From: Streptomyces sp. Y2F8-2
GTDB lineage: Bacteria; Actinomycetota; Actinomycetes; Streptomycetales; Streptomycetaceae
Length of the DNA: 64,000 bases
Assembly (NCBI RefSeq): GCF_014905555.1
Contig: NZ_BNGS01000012.1
Location: 243,397-307,396, forward strand
Direction: 5' to 3'
Shown here: positions 1-8,427 of the stretch, piece by piece
Layout of the letters: every line of letters begins with the position of its first letter
How positions within the stretch are numbered: the first letter of the stretch is position 1
Position numbers and translations under genes: made by a program
The notes under the pieces: model-generated
What the model saw: the letters and a program-made list of their open reading frames with translations, nothing else
Database searches by the model: none
Told to the model about the DNA's origin: nothing

Positions 1-918
1 CAGGATCTCGTCGATCTCCGCGGCGTCGTGCAGGTCGCCGGGGCTCTCCGGGGCCACCTGCGGGTGGTCGGGCAGGATGATCGGCGACGACAGGACGAGC
101 GAGTCGGACCCCTCCGGGCCCGCGAGCACCGGGAAGGTGTGCAGGTTGCGACACTCCCTCACGTACGGCGCGACGTCCTCGGGCGGGTCGATCGAGGAGT
201 AGAAGCCGAGTCCCTCACCGCCGACGAAGGTGTGCGCCGCGATGAGCGAGTGCCGCAGGGCCTCGTCGCGGGGAGCGTCGGGCGGCGTCGTACGGCCGGT
301 GTTCTCGGTGCGGACGCGCAGGCGGTACAAGGAGTCGGCGCCTGCGACGGGTTCGACGTGCAGCGTGGTGCGCGCCTCGACGGGGGAGCGGCGGCGCACC
401 AGGCGCCCCGCGTCTGCGGGCAGGGGCTCGGTCTCGTCCCCGCCGGGGACGCCGAAGGTGAACTCCGCGTCGTGGGCGAGGAGTTCGGCGAGCGGGGCGG
501 TGAGGTCGGTCTCGCGCGGCATCGCCTCGTCGAAGGACAGATGGACCGTACCGGCCGTCTCCAGGGAGTCCACGGGCGTGTGGTGACCGTCCGCGTCCCG
601 TCGCTCCACGCCTCGGTGCTGCATCTGCAGATAGCGCACGCGCACCCGCACCACGGCGCCCGGCCGCGCGCGCAGCAGGCACTCGGTCTGCTGCTGCCAG
701 GACTCCACGGATCCCGAGACACCCGGCGTCACCGGGCCGTGGGCCTCGGCCCAGGCGCGGGGGGCGAGGATGCCGAACTGCCAGCGCACCCGGTTCTTGG
801 CCGACGAGCGGCGGTACGGGTAGAGCAGGTATCCCTCGTAGAGGACGGCGTCGGCCACGGCGCACGCCTCGTCGACCGCGGAATGCACGCTCACGGTATC
901 GCCCAAGGGGTCGCTCAC
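1..918 (-). CDS. Hydrogenase-associated protein of unknown function (3' part beyond window)
   Basis: The gene starts with GTG at 918 behind a GGAG site and runs off the left edge with 306 codons visible and no stop. I cannot name a domain. The product is clearly homologous to the unknown protein encoded at 31266-32456 inside the hyp operon. Shared stretches, in the same order, are ADAVLxEG, xPYR, TECL, a HSL block, CRNLHTxPVL and a SSPxxLxDHP block. Because its paralog is embedded in a hydrogenase-maturation operon, a role linked to [NiFe]-hydrogenase is inferred. The AT-richer stretch 925-985 upstream is a likely promoter. It is soluble, with no signal peptide or membrane segment. Confidence 0.8.
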   Translation of the reverse strand, partial: MSDPLGDTVSVHSAVDEACAVADAVLYEGYLLYPYRRSSAKNRVRWQFGILAPRAWAEAHGPVTPGVSGSVESWQQQTECLLRARPGAVVRVRVRYLQMQHRGVERRDADGHHTPVDSLETAGTVHLSFDEAMPRETDLTAPLAELLAHDAEFTFGVPGGDETEPLPADAGRLVRRRSPVEARTTLHVEPVAGADSLYRLRVRTENTGRTTPPDAPRDEALRHSLIAAHTFVGGEGLGFYSSIDPPEDVAPYVRECRNLHTFPVLAGPEGSDSLVLSSPIILPDHPQVAPESPGDLHDAAEIDEIL

Positions 919-1137
919 CGTAACTCCTCACTGACCAGATGTGCGTATTGCAGTGGTTTACAACGATCACACCTTTTCTTGCGATAGGCGCGTATTGAGC
1001 GCGGATGGGTGAGTGGCGCGTCGAGAGGGACGGGGCGTCGTCGTGTCGGCACGGTGTGAGCGGGTACTGCGGGGAGGTGACTGACGGCCGTCGGCCCCGG
1101 CGGGAACGCGATGCGGAACGAGACGGAGGCGGCAGCG

Positions 1138-1563
1138 ATGCGGATGCAAGGCGACGACTCGGCGGAGAGCAGGAGCCGAGTGGGCGACGCGGCGGCGCGG
1201 CTGGCCCAGGACACCGCGCAGCTCGCTCGCCACGAGATACTCGCGGTGCAGAGCGAGGTCAGGGCGGCGCTGCGCCGGTTCGGAGCGGGTGGCGCGCTGC
1301 TGGGCGCCGCCGGGGTGTGCGGCCTGCTGGCCCTGTGGTCGGCCCACGAGACGGCCTTGCGGGCACTGGAGCCGGCCCTGCCGGGCGCCCGCGCGTCGGC
1401 CGTACTGACCTGCGCCTACGCCACGGGCGCCGCAACGCTGGGCGTCGCCGCCCGCAACCGGGTACGCGCCGCCGGCCAGGCCTCGGCGGACGCACTGGAC
1501 CGGGCACGGGAGGCCGTTCCGACGGGGGTGCGAAGGGGCGAGGGGGACAAGGGGAGCGACTGA
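1138..1563 (+). CDS. Phage-holin-superfamily (DUF1469) membrane protein
   Basis: This is a small protein of about 141 residues. An amphipathic charged N-terminal half rich in Ala, Arg and Glu is followed by two hydrophobic segments (residues about 60-80 and 88-108) and a charged tail. This is the layout of the DUF1469/Act_Holin_E family common in actinobacteria, whose function is unknown and which is normally not part of a prophage. I choose ATG 1138 because GGAGG lies 8 nt upstream; an in-frame ATG at 1111 with a weaker site would add nine residues. No phage genes surround it. Confidence 0.75.
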   Translation: MRMQGDDSAESRSRVGDAAARLAQDTAQLARHEILAVQSEVRAALRRFGAGGALLGAAGVCGLLALWSAHETALRALEPALPGARASAVLTCAYATGAATLGVAARNRVRAAGQASADALDRAREAVPTGVRRGEGDKGSD

Positions 1564-1922
1564 GCGGGGTCGGCGTACGGGCCGGGTCGGGTCAGTGGCC
1601 CGGAGCGCGGGGCTGTGGTGAGCCGGCGCGCGCGCCGAAACGGGGCGAGTCGGAGGGGTCGGCCGCGCCGGGCGTTGGGCCGTTCGGGTGGTCGCGCGGG
1701 AGTCGGTGCGGCGCGTATGCGGGGCGGGAGCGCGTGCGGGGTGCCGGGGTGGCAGGCTGCGGGGTCGGGCCGGGGCCGTCCGGGTCAGGGGGTGTCCGAC
1801 AACTCGCGTCGCGCGCGCGGCGGGAGTCGTCGGACACCCCCAGCCCCGGCCCTGCCGGGCGGCACCACGCTCGCGCGCCGGGTGGGCCGTCGGTCCCTGG
1901 ACGGCGCGTACGGAAGGAAGGG
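1564..1922. other. Intergenic region with large inverted repeat
   Basis: This 359-bp stretch holds no gene I can support. Its main content is the nested inverted repeat at 1768-1852. A palindrome-like GGGCCGTCGGTCCC at 1884-1897 sits 25 bp before the small gene at 1923. It differs from the boxes found at 49.9-59.1 kb and may be chance in such GC-rich DNA. Confidence 0.5.
1768..1852. repeat. Nested long inverted repeat
   Basis: The inner arms GGGGTGTCCGAC (1789-1800) and GTCGGACACCCC (1829-1840) are perfect complements. The pairing extends inward imperfectly through about eight more positions. The outer arms GGGCCGGGGC (1768-1777) and GCCCCGGCCC (1843-1852) are also perfectly complementary. 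The whole forms a cruciform or hairpin of about 85 bp. It could terminate transcription of the holin-like gene or act as an RNA or protein target. Confidence 0.8.
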
Positions 1923-2138
1923 GTGTCCGTGGAGGTGATCCCGGTCGACTCCGAACCGGCTCGCTCCGGTACCGCGTTCACCGAGCCCGCGTACCGGCGG
2001 ATGCGAGCCGCGCAGGGCGGCAGCGCCCCGGTCGGTGACGCGACCGCCTGGGACCTGTTCCGCATGGCCTTCGCCTCGGTCGCCCCGCCCGGGGCAACCC
2101 GTGCGCCCGCCGCGGGCGGCGGCTGCCGACGCCCGTGA
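1923..2138 (+). CDS. Small hypothetical protein (71 aa)
   Basis: GTG 1923 follows a GGAAGG purine run at good spacing and opens 71 codons ending at TGA 2136-2138. The product begins VSVEVIPVDSEPAR and contains the segment TAWDLFRMAF. It has no recognised domain, and the C-terminus is low-complexity (Ala, Pro, Gly, Arg). Codon choice is normal for the region. It is not strongly distinguishable from chance open frame in GC-rich DNA. Confidence 0.45.
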   Translation: MSVEVIPVDSEPARSGTAFTEPAYRRMRAAQGGSAPVGDATAWDLFRMAFASVAPPGATRAPAAGGGCRRP

Positions 2139-2302
2139 CCACCGTCTGCCGCCAACCGGTGTTCCCCCTCGGCACGCGGGGCACAGTGGGCTCATGTGCG
2201 GTCGGCTGCATGGCTACTCCCAGCACGTGCGCCGTATCGACGGTCATCTCGTCATCGACGTTCTGTAGTGCACCGCCTCAGCCACCCTCTTTTCCTCAGG
2301 TT

Positions 2303-3052
2303 TCAGGTGTCCTCGCGCAGGGCGTCCGAGATCGGCTTGGCGCCGCCGTGCGCGGTGAGTCCGCCGTCGACCGGGATCTCGGCGCCGGTGATGAAGGACG
2401 CGTCGTCGCAGAGGAGGAAGGTGACGAGCGGGGTGATGTCGTCGACGGTCCCGGTGCGGCCGAGCGGTGTCCCGAGGAGGTTGGCCTCGCGGAAGGCGGG
2501 CGCGGCGGAGGCGGTCATCTCGGTCTCGATGAAGCCGGGATGGATGCTGTTCACGCGGATGCCGCGCGGTCCCAGTTCCATGGCGGCCGTCCTCGACAGA
2601 CCGCGCAGGGCCCACTTGCTGGCGGTGTAGGCGACCGGGTAGTGGGCGGTCAGGGCCGCCGACGAACCGACGTTCACGATCGACGCCCCCGCCCGCATCA
2701 GCGGCACCAGGTGCTGGATGCCGAGGAGCGGCCCGGTGACGTTGACGGCGTGGACGCGGGCCATGTCCTCGGGGCGTACGTCGTCGATGCGGGCGCGCCA
2801 GGTGACGCCCGCGTTGTTGACCAGGCCGTGCACCTGCCCGTACGTCTCGCGCAGGTCGGCGGCGAGGCGGGCCCAGTCCTTCTCGCTGGTGACGTCGAGG
2901 CGGCGGCAGCCGGGGGCCTCCGTCGCGTCGGTGGCGATCACGCGGGCGCCCTCGCGGTTCAGTGCCTCGGCCTCCGCGGCGCCCTGGCCCCGTGCCGCGC
3001 CCGTGACCACGACGACCTTGCCCAGCAGCCTCCTGGCGCGGAGGTCGGTCAC
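2303..3052 (-). CDS. Short-chain dehydrogenase/reductase
   Basis: This is a classical SDR of 249 residues. It has the cofactor motif TGAARGQG near residue 15, the NNAG structural motif near 80, and the catalytic Tyr-Lys pair in YTASK near 145. The Asp of ATDATE after the second strand favours NAD(H). It is the last gene of the minus-strand catabolic operon. GTG 3052 overlaps the stop of the upstream FAH gene as GTGA and has a GGGAG site, so translation is coupled. It probably oxidises or reduces an alcohol or keto intermediate of ring breakdown; the substrate is unknown. Confidence 0.9.
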   Translation of the reverse strand: MTDLRARRLLGKVVVVTGAARGQGAAEAEALNREGARVIATDATEAPGCRRLDVTSEKDWARLAADLRETYGQVHGLVNNAGVTWRARIDDVRPEDMARVHAVNVTGPLLGIQHLVPLMRAGASIVNVGSSAALTAHYPVAYTASKWALRGLSRTAAMELGPRGIRVNSIHPGFIETEMTASAAPAFREANLLGTPLGRTGTVDDITPLVTFLLCDDASFITGAEIPVDGGLTAHGGAKPISDALREDT

Positions 3053-4020
3053 GGTCGCTCCCGCGGGCGGATCCGGGCGGCCGGAACCGGCACCGGGGCT
3101 GGGCCGGCCACCACGGTGTTGGAGACGCTGCCGATGCCTTCGACGGTGAGCGTTACCAGGTCGCCGGGCTTCAGCGGCGGCGGGTCCTGCCTGCCGCGTA
3201 CGCCCCACAGCTCGGCGAGGCAGCCGCCGTTGCCGCACGTGCCGGAACCGAGGACGTCGCCGGGGCGGACGACGGTGCCGCGCGAGGCGTACGCGGCCAT
3301 CTCCTCGAAGGTCCAACTCATGTTGGACAGCAGGTCCTTGCCGACGACCTCGCCGTTGATCCCGGCGGTCAGCGCCAGACGCAGGAAGCCGTCCGTGCCC
3401 CGGTAGGGCTCCAACTCGTCGGCGGTGACGAGATACGGGCCGAGGGTGGTGGCGGTGTCCTTGCCCTTGCAGGGGCCGAGGCCGACCTTCATCTCCGCCG
3501 ACTGCAGGTCGCGGGCCGACCAGTCGTTGAAGACCGTGTAACCGACGATGTGGTCGCGGGCCTGTTCGGGGGTCAGGTCGCGGCCCTCCTTCCCGATCAC
3601 GGCGGCGACTTCCAGCTCGAAGTCCAGCACACTCGACCCCGGCGGCACGGGGATGTCGTCGTGCGGGCCGTACACCGCGTAGGGGTTGGTGAAGTAGAAC
3701 GTCGGGGCCGCGTACCACTGCTCCGGCACACCGGTAGCCGCGTCCACGGACCGCCGTACGCTCTCGACGTGTTCCTCGAAGGTGACGAAGTCCCGCACGG
3801 TGGGCGGCTGGAGCGGCGGCAGCAGCCGCACCTCACAGACATGGGGGCCGGGTGGGGCGTCGAGCACCGCGGCGCCCGCGTCGAGCAGTTCCGGCAGGCC
3901 GCTCAGGTCGGCGAGCAGTCCGGTCAGGGACCGGGCGCCGGGCAGCGGGTGGAGCATGCCGTCCTCTTCGACGACGGCCACTTGGCGTCGGTTGCGGTAC
4001 TCGTACGTGGCGAAACGCAT
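3049..4020 (-). CDS. Fumarylacetoacetate hydrolase family protein
   Basis: This is a 323-residue FAH-fold enzyme. The metal-binding motif LDFELEVAAVIG lies near residue 130. It is followed by the characteristic block GYTVFNDWSARDLQ and a late PGDVLGSGTCGNGGC segment, where GSGT is the usual FAH site sequence. FAH proteins hydrolyse or decarboxylate 3-ketoacyl products of ring cleavage with Mg2+ or Ca2+. It lies in an operon with an extradiol dioxygenase, so hydrolysis or decarboxylation of a ring-fission product is the likely role. A second, divergent FAH protein is encoded by the first gene of the same operon (8424-9404). Confidence 0.9.
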   Translation of the reverse strand: MRFATYEYRNRRQVAVVEEDGMLHPLPGARSLTGLLADLSGLPELLDAGAAVLDAPPGPHVCEVRLLPPLQPPTVRDFVTFEEHVESVRRSVDAATGVPEQWYAAPTFYFTNPYAVYGPHDDIPVPPGSSVLDFELEVAAVIGKEGRDLTPEQARDHIVGYTVFNDWSARDLQSAEMKVGLGPCKGKDTATTLGPYLVTADELEPYRGTDGFLRLALTAGINGEVVGKDLLSNMSWTFEEMAAYASRGTVVRPGDVLGSGTCGNGGCLAELWGVRGRQDPPPLKPGDLVTLTVEGIGSVSNTVVAGPAPVPVPAARIRPRERP

Positions 4021-4128
4021 GGCGGGGTCCTGTCGGCGGGAGGGCGGGCACTGGGCGAGCCCGGGGGCGCGGCGGGCAGTCAGGGCGACAGGGGATCGCC
4101 GCGCCCCCGGTGACCGGGGCCTCGCCGG

Positions 4129-5067
4129 TCAGACCGGCGGGGCGACGAAGCAGCCGCGGTCGACGTCGTTGAACGACTCCTTGGCGACCATCTCGTTCAT
4201 CGGGTTGGCGGTGCCCCACTGGTCGGTGACCTCGGGCTGTGAGAAGTCGTAGACGTGCGGGTGCCAGGTGTCCTCGTCGAGGAGTTCGAGCTCGGTGGTG
4301 TACTCCACGGTGTTGCCGTGCGGGTCGAAGAAGTAGGAGAAGGTGTTGTCGCCCGCCATGTGCCGTCCCGGGCCCCAGATCTTGCGGACCCCGGCGCGCA
4401 GCAGGCGGCCGGTGCCGCGCATGTACTCGTCGATGCCGCGCAGCTCGAAGGAGATGTGGTGCAGGGAGGTGTGCGGGCCCTGCGCGATGGCCATGGAGTG
4501 GTGCTGGTTGCTGATCCGCATGAAGTGCATGACCTCGCCCATGTGCGGCGAGCTGAGGGTGTCGGAGAGGCGGAAGCCGAGGTGGCGCTCGTACCACTCC
4601 CGCGTGCGGTTGAGATCCGGGGAGTTGAGGACGACGTGCGACAGCTTGACGGGGATGGACTCCTTTTCCGCGATTCTGCGGTGCCGGCGGGCCTCGACGT
4701 CCGCGGAGACCTCGATGGTGCGGCCGTCGAGGTCGAAGAAGCGGAAGCCGTAACCGCCGCCGGGGGTGTCCACCTTGCCCGGCTGGGAAATCAACTGAAC
4801 GCCGCCCGCGAGGAGTTGTTCGGCCAGGGTGTCCACGTCCGCCGTGCTCGCGGCACCGTAGGAGACGAGGTCGAGGCGCTTGTCCTCGGCCTTGCGGAGC
4901 CGTACGACGTACTGCTCGGGACTGCCCTCGGCGGCCAGGAAGGAGATGCCGGAGTCCTCGGCGACCTTGGTCAGGCCCCAGACGCCGGAGTAGAAGTCGA
5001 GCTGCTTGTCGTAGTCGGGCACGGCCAGGTCGACGTGCCGCAGGTGGGTGAGCAGACGTGCGCTCAT
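4129..5067 (-). CDS. VOC-family extradiol ring-cleavage dioxygenase
   Basis: This is a 312-residue two-domain vicinal oxygen chelate protein. The N-terminal domain begins HLRHVDLAVPDYDKQLDFYS. The C-terminal domain carries the three expected Fe(II) ligands: His in LSHVVLNSPD, His in LHHISFEL, and Glu in NTVEYTTE. All are present, so activity as a catechol 2,3-dioxygenase-type enzyme is likely. ATG 5067 is preceded by GGAGGAGA. It sits between an amidohydrolase and an FAH gene in the same operon, consistent with meta-cleavage of a hydroxylated aromatic acid. The exact diol cannot be read from sequence. Confidence 0.88.
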   Translation of the reverse strand: MSARLLTHLRHVDLAVPDYDKQLDFYSGVWGLTKVAEDSGISFLAAEGSPEQYVVRLRKAEDKRLDLVSYGAASTADVDTLAEQLLAGGVQLISQPGKVDTPGGGYGFRFFDLDGRTIEVSADVEARRHRRIAEKESIPVKLSHVVLNSPDLNRTREWYERHLGFRLSDTLSSPHMGEVMHFMRISNQHHSMAIAQGPHTSLHHISFELRGIDEYMRGTGRLLRAGVRKIWGPGRHMAGDNTFSYFFDPHGNTVEYTTELELLDEDTWHPHVYDFSQPEVTDQWGTANPMNEMVAKESFNDVDRGCFVAPPV

Positions 5068-5090
5068 GGTTGTCTCCTCCTGTGCGGGGG

Positions 5091-6140
5091 TCAGGGCAGG
5101 CGCAGCAGCGCTGTCGCGTTGCCGCCGCGCACGGCGTGGAAGTCGGCGCCGGGCAGCCGGGCGGCGCGCAGTGCGGCCACCGGATCCTCGGTGCCCATGT
5201 CGAAGGGGTAGTCGGAACCGAGCAGGACCCGGTCGGCCCCGGCGGCCCGGATCAGTGCCCGCAGCACGTGGGTGTCGTGGACGAGGGAGTCGAAGTACAG
5301 GCGGCGCAGGTAGGTGCTGGGCAGATGGGCGCAATCGGCGCCCGCGTCGGGGCGGGTGGACCAGGCATGGTCGGAGCGGCCGACGTGGGTGGGCAGGTAC
5401 CCGCCGCCGTGCGCCGCGATCAGCTTCAGTTCGGGGTGGCGGTCCAGCACCCCGGAGAAGATCAGGTGGGACAGGGCGACGGCGTTCTCGGTGGGCTGGC
5501 CGACCGTGTTGGACAGGTACCACCGGTCCAGGCGCTCGTCGAGGGTGCAGCCGAAGGGGTGCAGGAAGAGGACCGCGCCGGTCTCCTCGGCCCGGGACCA
5601 GAAGGGTTCGTACGCCGGGTCGGACAGTTCGCGTCCGGGTGCGTGGCTGGAGATCTCCACACCCAGCAGCCCCTGTTCCAGCGCGTGGTCGAGTGCTGCC
5701 ACGGCCTGGTCAGGATGCTGGAGGGGCACGAGTCCCAGCCCGCGCAGGCGGTCGGGTGCGGCGGAACAGTGGGCGGCCGTCGCCTCGTTGGCGAGTCGGC
5801 ACAGCTTCTCTGCCGTCTCCTCGTCCGTCCAGTAGTGGTAGTGCGAGGGGGACGGGCTGACCAGTTGGACGTCCACGCCCTGCGCGTCCATGGCGGCCAG
5901 CCGCACGCCGACGTCGGTCATCTTCTGTATGCGCTCGCGGACCATCGGACCGCTGACGGCCAGTGCGTCGGGCCCGTTGCGGCGGGCGTCGAGCGCCTTG
6001 GCCTCCTCGAGCCCCGGCAGGTCCGCCACCAGGGTCTCGACCTCCGGCAGCAGGACGTGCGCGTGCACGTCCACGGTCGGGGAGGGGCGCGCGTCAGCGC
6101 TCCATGAGGGGTGGCGGTCGGGTGACGGGCGGGAGGTCAC
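5091..6140 (-). CDS. Amidohydrolase-2 (ACMSD-like) family protein
   Basis: This is a metal-dependent TIM-barrel enzyme of about 349 residues. VDVHAHVLLPE near the N-terminus provides the HxH metal site. Later come FLHPFG, AHGGGYLPT and LLGSDYPFDMG, the last holding the conserved Asp. This is the PF04909 pattern of decarboxylases such as ACMSD and gamma-resorcylate decarboxylase, and of some hydrolases. GTG 6140 overlaps the upstream stop (GTGA) and has AAGGAG, so it is preferred over an in-frame start at 6215. In context it probably decarboxylates an aromatic acid or a ring-fission product. Confidence 0.88.
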   Translation of the reverse strand: MTSRPSPDRHPSWSADARPSPTVDVHAHVLLPEVETLVADLPGLEEAKALDARRNGPDALAVSGPMVRERIQKMTDVGVRLAAMDAQGVDVQLVSPSPSHYHYWTDEETAEKLCRLANEATAAHCSAAPDRLRGLGLVPLQHPDQAVAALDHALEQGLLGVEISSHAPGRELSDPAYEPFWSRAEETGAVLFLHPFGCTLDERLDRWYLSNTVGQPTENAVALSHLIFSGVLDRHPELKLIAAHGGGYLPTHVGRSDHAWSTRPDAGADCAHLPSTYLRRLYFDSLVHDTHVLRALIRAAGADRVLLGSDYPFDMGTEDPVAALRAARLPGADFHAVRGGNATALLRLP

Positions 6141-7297
6141 GGCCGCTCCTTCAGGAAGTTCATCGTGCGGGCGATCAGCCCCGGCACGTCGCCGCGCACA
6201 CCGTCCAGCTGCCACTGACCGAGCCGCACGGACGCCTCGACGACGGTCCGCACCCGGGGGACGCGGCGCTCGTAGTAGGCCTGGAACAGCCCCTCGTCCC
6301 AGTCCCGTCCGCTGGTGAGCAGCTCGGCGAGTACGGAGGCGTCCTCCAGGGACATGGCCGCGCCCTGGGCGAGCGTGGGCGGGCAGCAGTGCGCGGCGTC
6401 ACCGATCAGCACCACGCGGCCGCGATGCCAGGAGCCCTCCACCAGCAGCCGGTCGAACCACGTGTAGTTGACCTTCTCAGGGTCGGTGATGTGCCGGGTG
6501 ATCTCCGTCCAGGCGCCGCCGTAGCCCCGTGCCAGGCGGCGCATCTCGGCGGCGTAGTCGGCCGGGTCGACGGACTCCCGGTGACGGCAGCCCTCGACGA
6601 CGTACGCGTAGATGGTGTCCTGGCTGGTGGGGCAGTATCCGGCGATGTAGGCCGGGCCGCCGTAGGCGAGGTCGGTGCGCACCACGCCCTCGGGGCGCGG
6701 CGCGGCCACCCGCCAGATGGCCATGCCGGTCGGTTCGGGCTTGTCGGTGATCCCGATCATCGCACGGGTCGCGGAGTTCAGGCCGTCGGCGGCGATCACC
6801 AGGTCGTAGCGGCCCTCGGTGCCGTCGCTGAACCGCACCGAGACCCCGTCGGCGTCCTGCTCCAGGGCTGTGACGGTGATGCCCAGGCGGACGGTGGCGC
6901 CGGAGGCGCGGACGGCGTCGATGAGGATCTGCTGGAGTCGGGGGCGCTGCATGCCGAGGGTGGCGGGCAGGTCGTCGCCACCGGTCTGGATGTCCTCGGC
7001 GACGTGCAGCACGGTGCCGTCGGGGGCGCTCACGCCCACGGAGCCGAAGGCGAATCCGCAGGCCTCCACCTGCTCCCAGACGCCGAGTTCACGCAGCACC
7101 CTCAGGGCGTTGCCCTGCAGGGTGATGCCGGAGCCGGTGGTGGCGTTCCAGTCCGGCTTGGCCTCGATGAGATCCACGGCGGTGCCGGCGCGGCGCAGGA
7201 GGACGGTGACGGCGTTGCCGGAGGCGCCTCCTCCGACGACGAGCACGGTGCGGGTACCTCCGGCCGGAGGCGGGGGGAGAGTACGGCTGTCTGCCAT
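6137..7297 (-). CDS. FAD-dependent aromatic monooxygenase
   Basis: This is a 386-residue class A flavoprotein hydroxylase. GxGxxG (VVGGGASGNA) lies at the N-terminus, the DG motif (VIAADGLNSATR) at mid-protein, and the GD motif (VVLIGDAAHCCPP) binds FAD ribityl. It resembles the salicylate / 3-hydroxybenzoate hydroxylase group that uses NAD(P)H to add an OH to an aromatic acid. Start ATG 7297 has a GAGAGG site. A 173-bp gap separates it from the cyclase gene upstream, so a second promoter is possible. It probably supplies the diol cleaved by the dioxygenase two genes downstream. Confidence 0.9.
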   Translation of the reverse strand: MADSRTLPPPPAGGTRTVLVVGGGASGNAVTVLLRRAGTAVDLIEAKPDWNATTGSGITLQGNALRVLRELGVWEQVEACGFAFGSVGVSAPDGTVLHVAEDIQTGGDDLPATLGMQRPRLQQILIDAVRASGATVRLGITVTALEQDADGVSVRFSDGTEGRYDLVIAADGLNSATRAMIGITDKPEPTGMAIWRVAAPRPEGVVRTDLAYGGPAYIAGYCPTSQDTIYAYVVEGCRHRESVDPADYAAEMRRLARGYGGAWTEITRHITDPEKVNYTWFDRLLVEGSWHRGRVVLIGDAAHCCPPTLAQGAAMSLEDASVLAELLTSGRDWDEGLFQAYYERRVPRVRTVVEASVRLGQWQLDGVRGDVPGLIARTMNFLKERP

Positions 7298-7470
7298 GGC
7301 GGGGATACCTCTCGAGGTCGGCCGCGCGGCTTCGGGCGGCTGAGGTGCGGCTCGCCCGCCACGAGTGCGGGCCGGACGGGCTGATGGGTCACCCGCAGCG
7401 GGTGGTGCGGTGGTGGGAGCCCGGTGCGCCCCCGCTGACCGGGACGTGGCGTACCCGGGCGGCTCGCCGG

Positions 7471-8427
7471 CTACTTGACGGCTATCGGGTTGACGGGGGA
7501 GCCGACGGCTCCGGTGATGGGCAGGGGCGCGGCGGTGAGCCAGAACTCGTACACGCCGTCCGCCGCGCAGTCCTCGGCGAGCGCGTCGAGATCCCACATC
7601 TCCCCGATGAGCAGGCCCATGTTGGGGATGGCGACCTGGTGCAGCGGCTGGAAGGCGTTCTCGAACTCGTTGGGCCGTACCTCGAATCCCCACGTGTCGG
7701 TGGCGATCGCGGCGATCTCGGTGCCGTGCAGCCAGCCGGCGGTGGTGAACGACAGACCGGGCGCGGGCCCACCGGCGTAGTCGCCCCAGCCGTCGCGCCT
7801 GGCGCGGGCGAGGTGACCGGTGCGGACGAGGACGATGTCGCCGCGGCCCACGGTCACTCCCTGCGCCTCGGCGGTCGTGGTCAGATGCTCCTCGGTGATG
7901 GCGAACCCGTCGGGCAACTCGCCTTCCTCGCCGACGACTCGGCCCACGTCCAGCAGCACCCCGCGTCCCGCGACATACGGCGCCATGTGCTCGATGCCCG
8001 TGACGAGGTCGCCGTCGGAGGTGACCACCTTGTCGGCCCGGCGCCCGTTCCATGCGAAGCCGTGGTCGAAGATGTGCCCGAGCCCGTCCCACTGGGTGGA
8101 GCACTGCAACGGCATCGCGATCACGTCGTCCGCGCCGCCGAAGCCGTGCGGGAAGCCCTGGTTGCCGAGGGAGGCGTCGGTGCCCGTGTCGAGCATGGTG
8201 TGCACCGGGTTGGTCCGGCGCCGCCAGCCCTTCTGCGGGCCGTTCATGTCGAACCGCTGCGAGAGGGAGAAGCTCACCCCGCGCCGGACCAGAGCGGAGC
8301 CCTCGCGTCGGTTGTCCTCGGTGAGGAAGTTGAGGGTGCCCAGGACGTCGTCCTCGCCCCAGCGCCCCCAGTTCGAGTACGCCTTGGCGGCCTCGGCGAT
8401 CGCGCCCTCCGGGTCGTGCCGGTTCAC
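7471..8427 (-). CDS. Cyclase family protein (kynurenine formamidase-like fold)
   Basis: This is a 318-residue PF04199 protein. The segment STQWDGLGHIFDHGF carries the metal-binding His/Asp pattern of the family (usual form HxGTHxDxPxH, here relaxed). An IVLVRTGH block and a WGFEVRPNE segment follow. Members hydrolyse amides or lactones, for example kynurenine formamidase and isatin hydrolase. GTG 8427 overlaps the preceding FAH gene as GTGA with GGGAGG 4 nt away. An alternative start at 8445 is less well placed. The substrate is presumably a lactone or amide entering the aromatic pathway. Confidence 0.85.
   Translation of the reverse strand: MNRHDPEGAIAEAAKAYSNWGRWGEDDVLGTLNFLTEDNRREGSALVRRGVSFSLSQRFDMNGPQKGWRRRTNPVHTMLDTGTDASLGNQGFPHGFGGADDVIAMPLQCSTQWDGLGHIFDHGFAWNGRRADKVVTSDGDLVTGIEHMAPYVAGRGVLLDVGRVVGEEGELPDGFAITEEHLTTTAEAQGVTVGRGDIVLVRTGHLARARRDGWGDYAGGPAPGLSFTTAGWLHGTEIAAIATDTWGFEVRPNEFENAFQPLHQVAIPNMGLLIGEMWDLDALAEDCAADGVYEFWLTAAPLPITGAVGSPVNPIAVK

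Noticed and set aside
1138..1563. Prophage holin
   Set aside because: The family name includes holin, but no endolysin or other phage genes are present, and this family is a common chromosomal membrane protein in Streptomyces.
2194..2268. A short frame starting MCGR, resembling the beginning of an SRAP protein
   Set aside because: Only 24 codons long and without the other SRAP motifs; coincidental.
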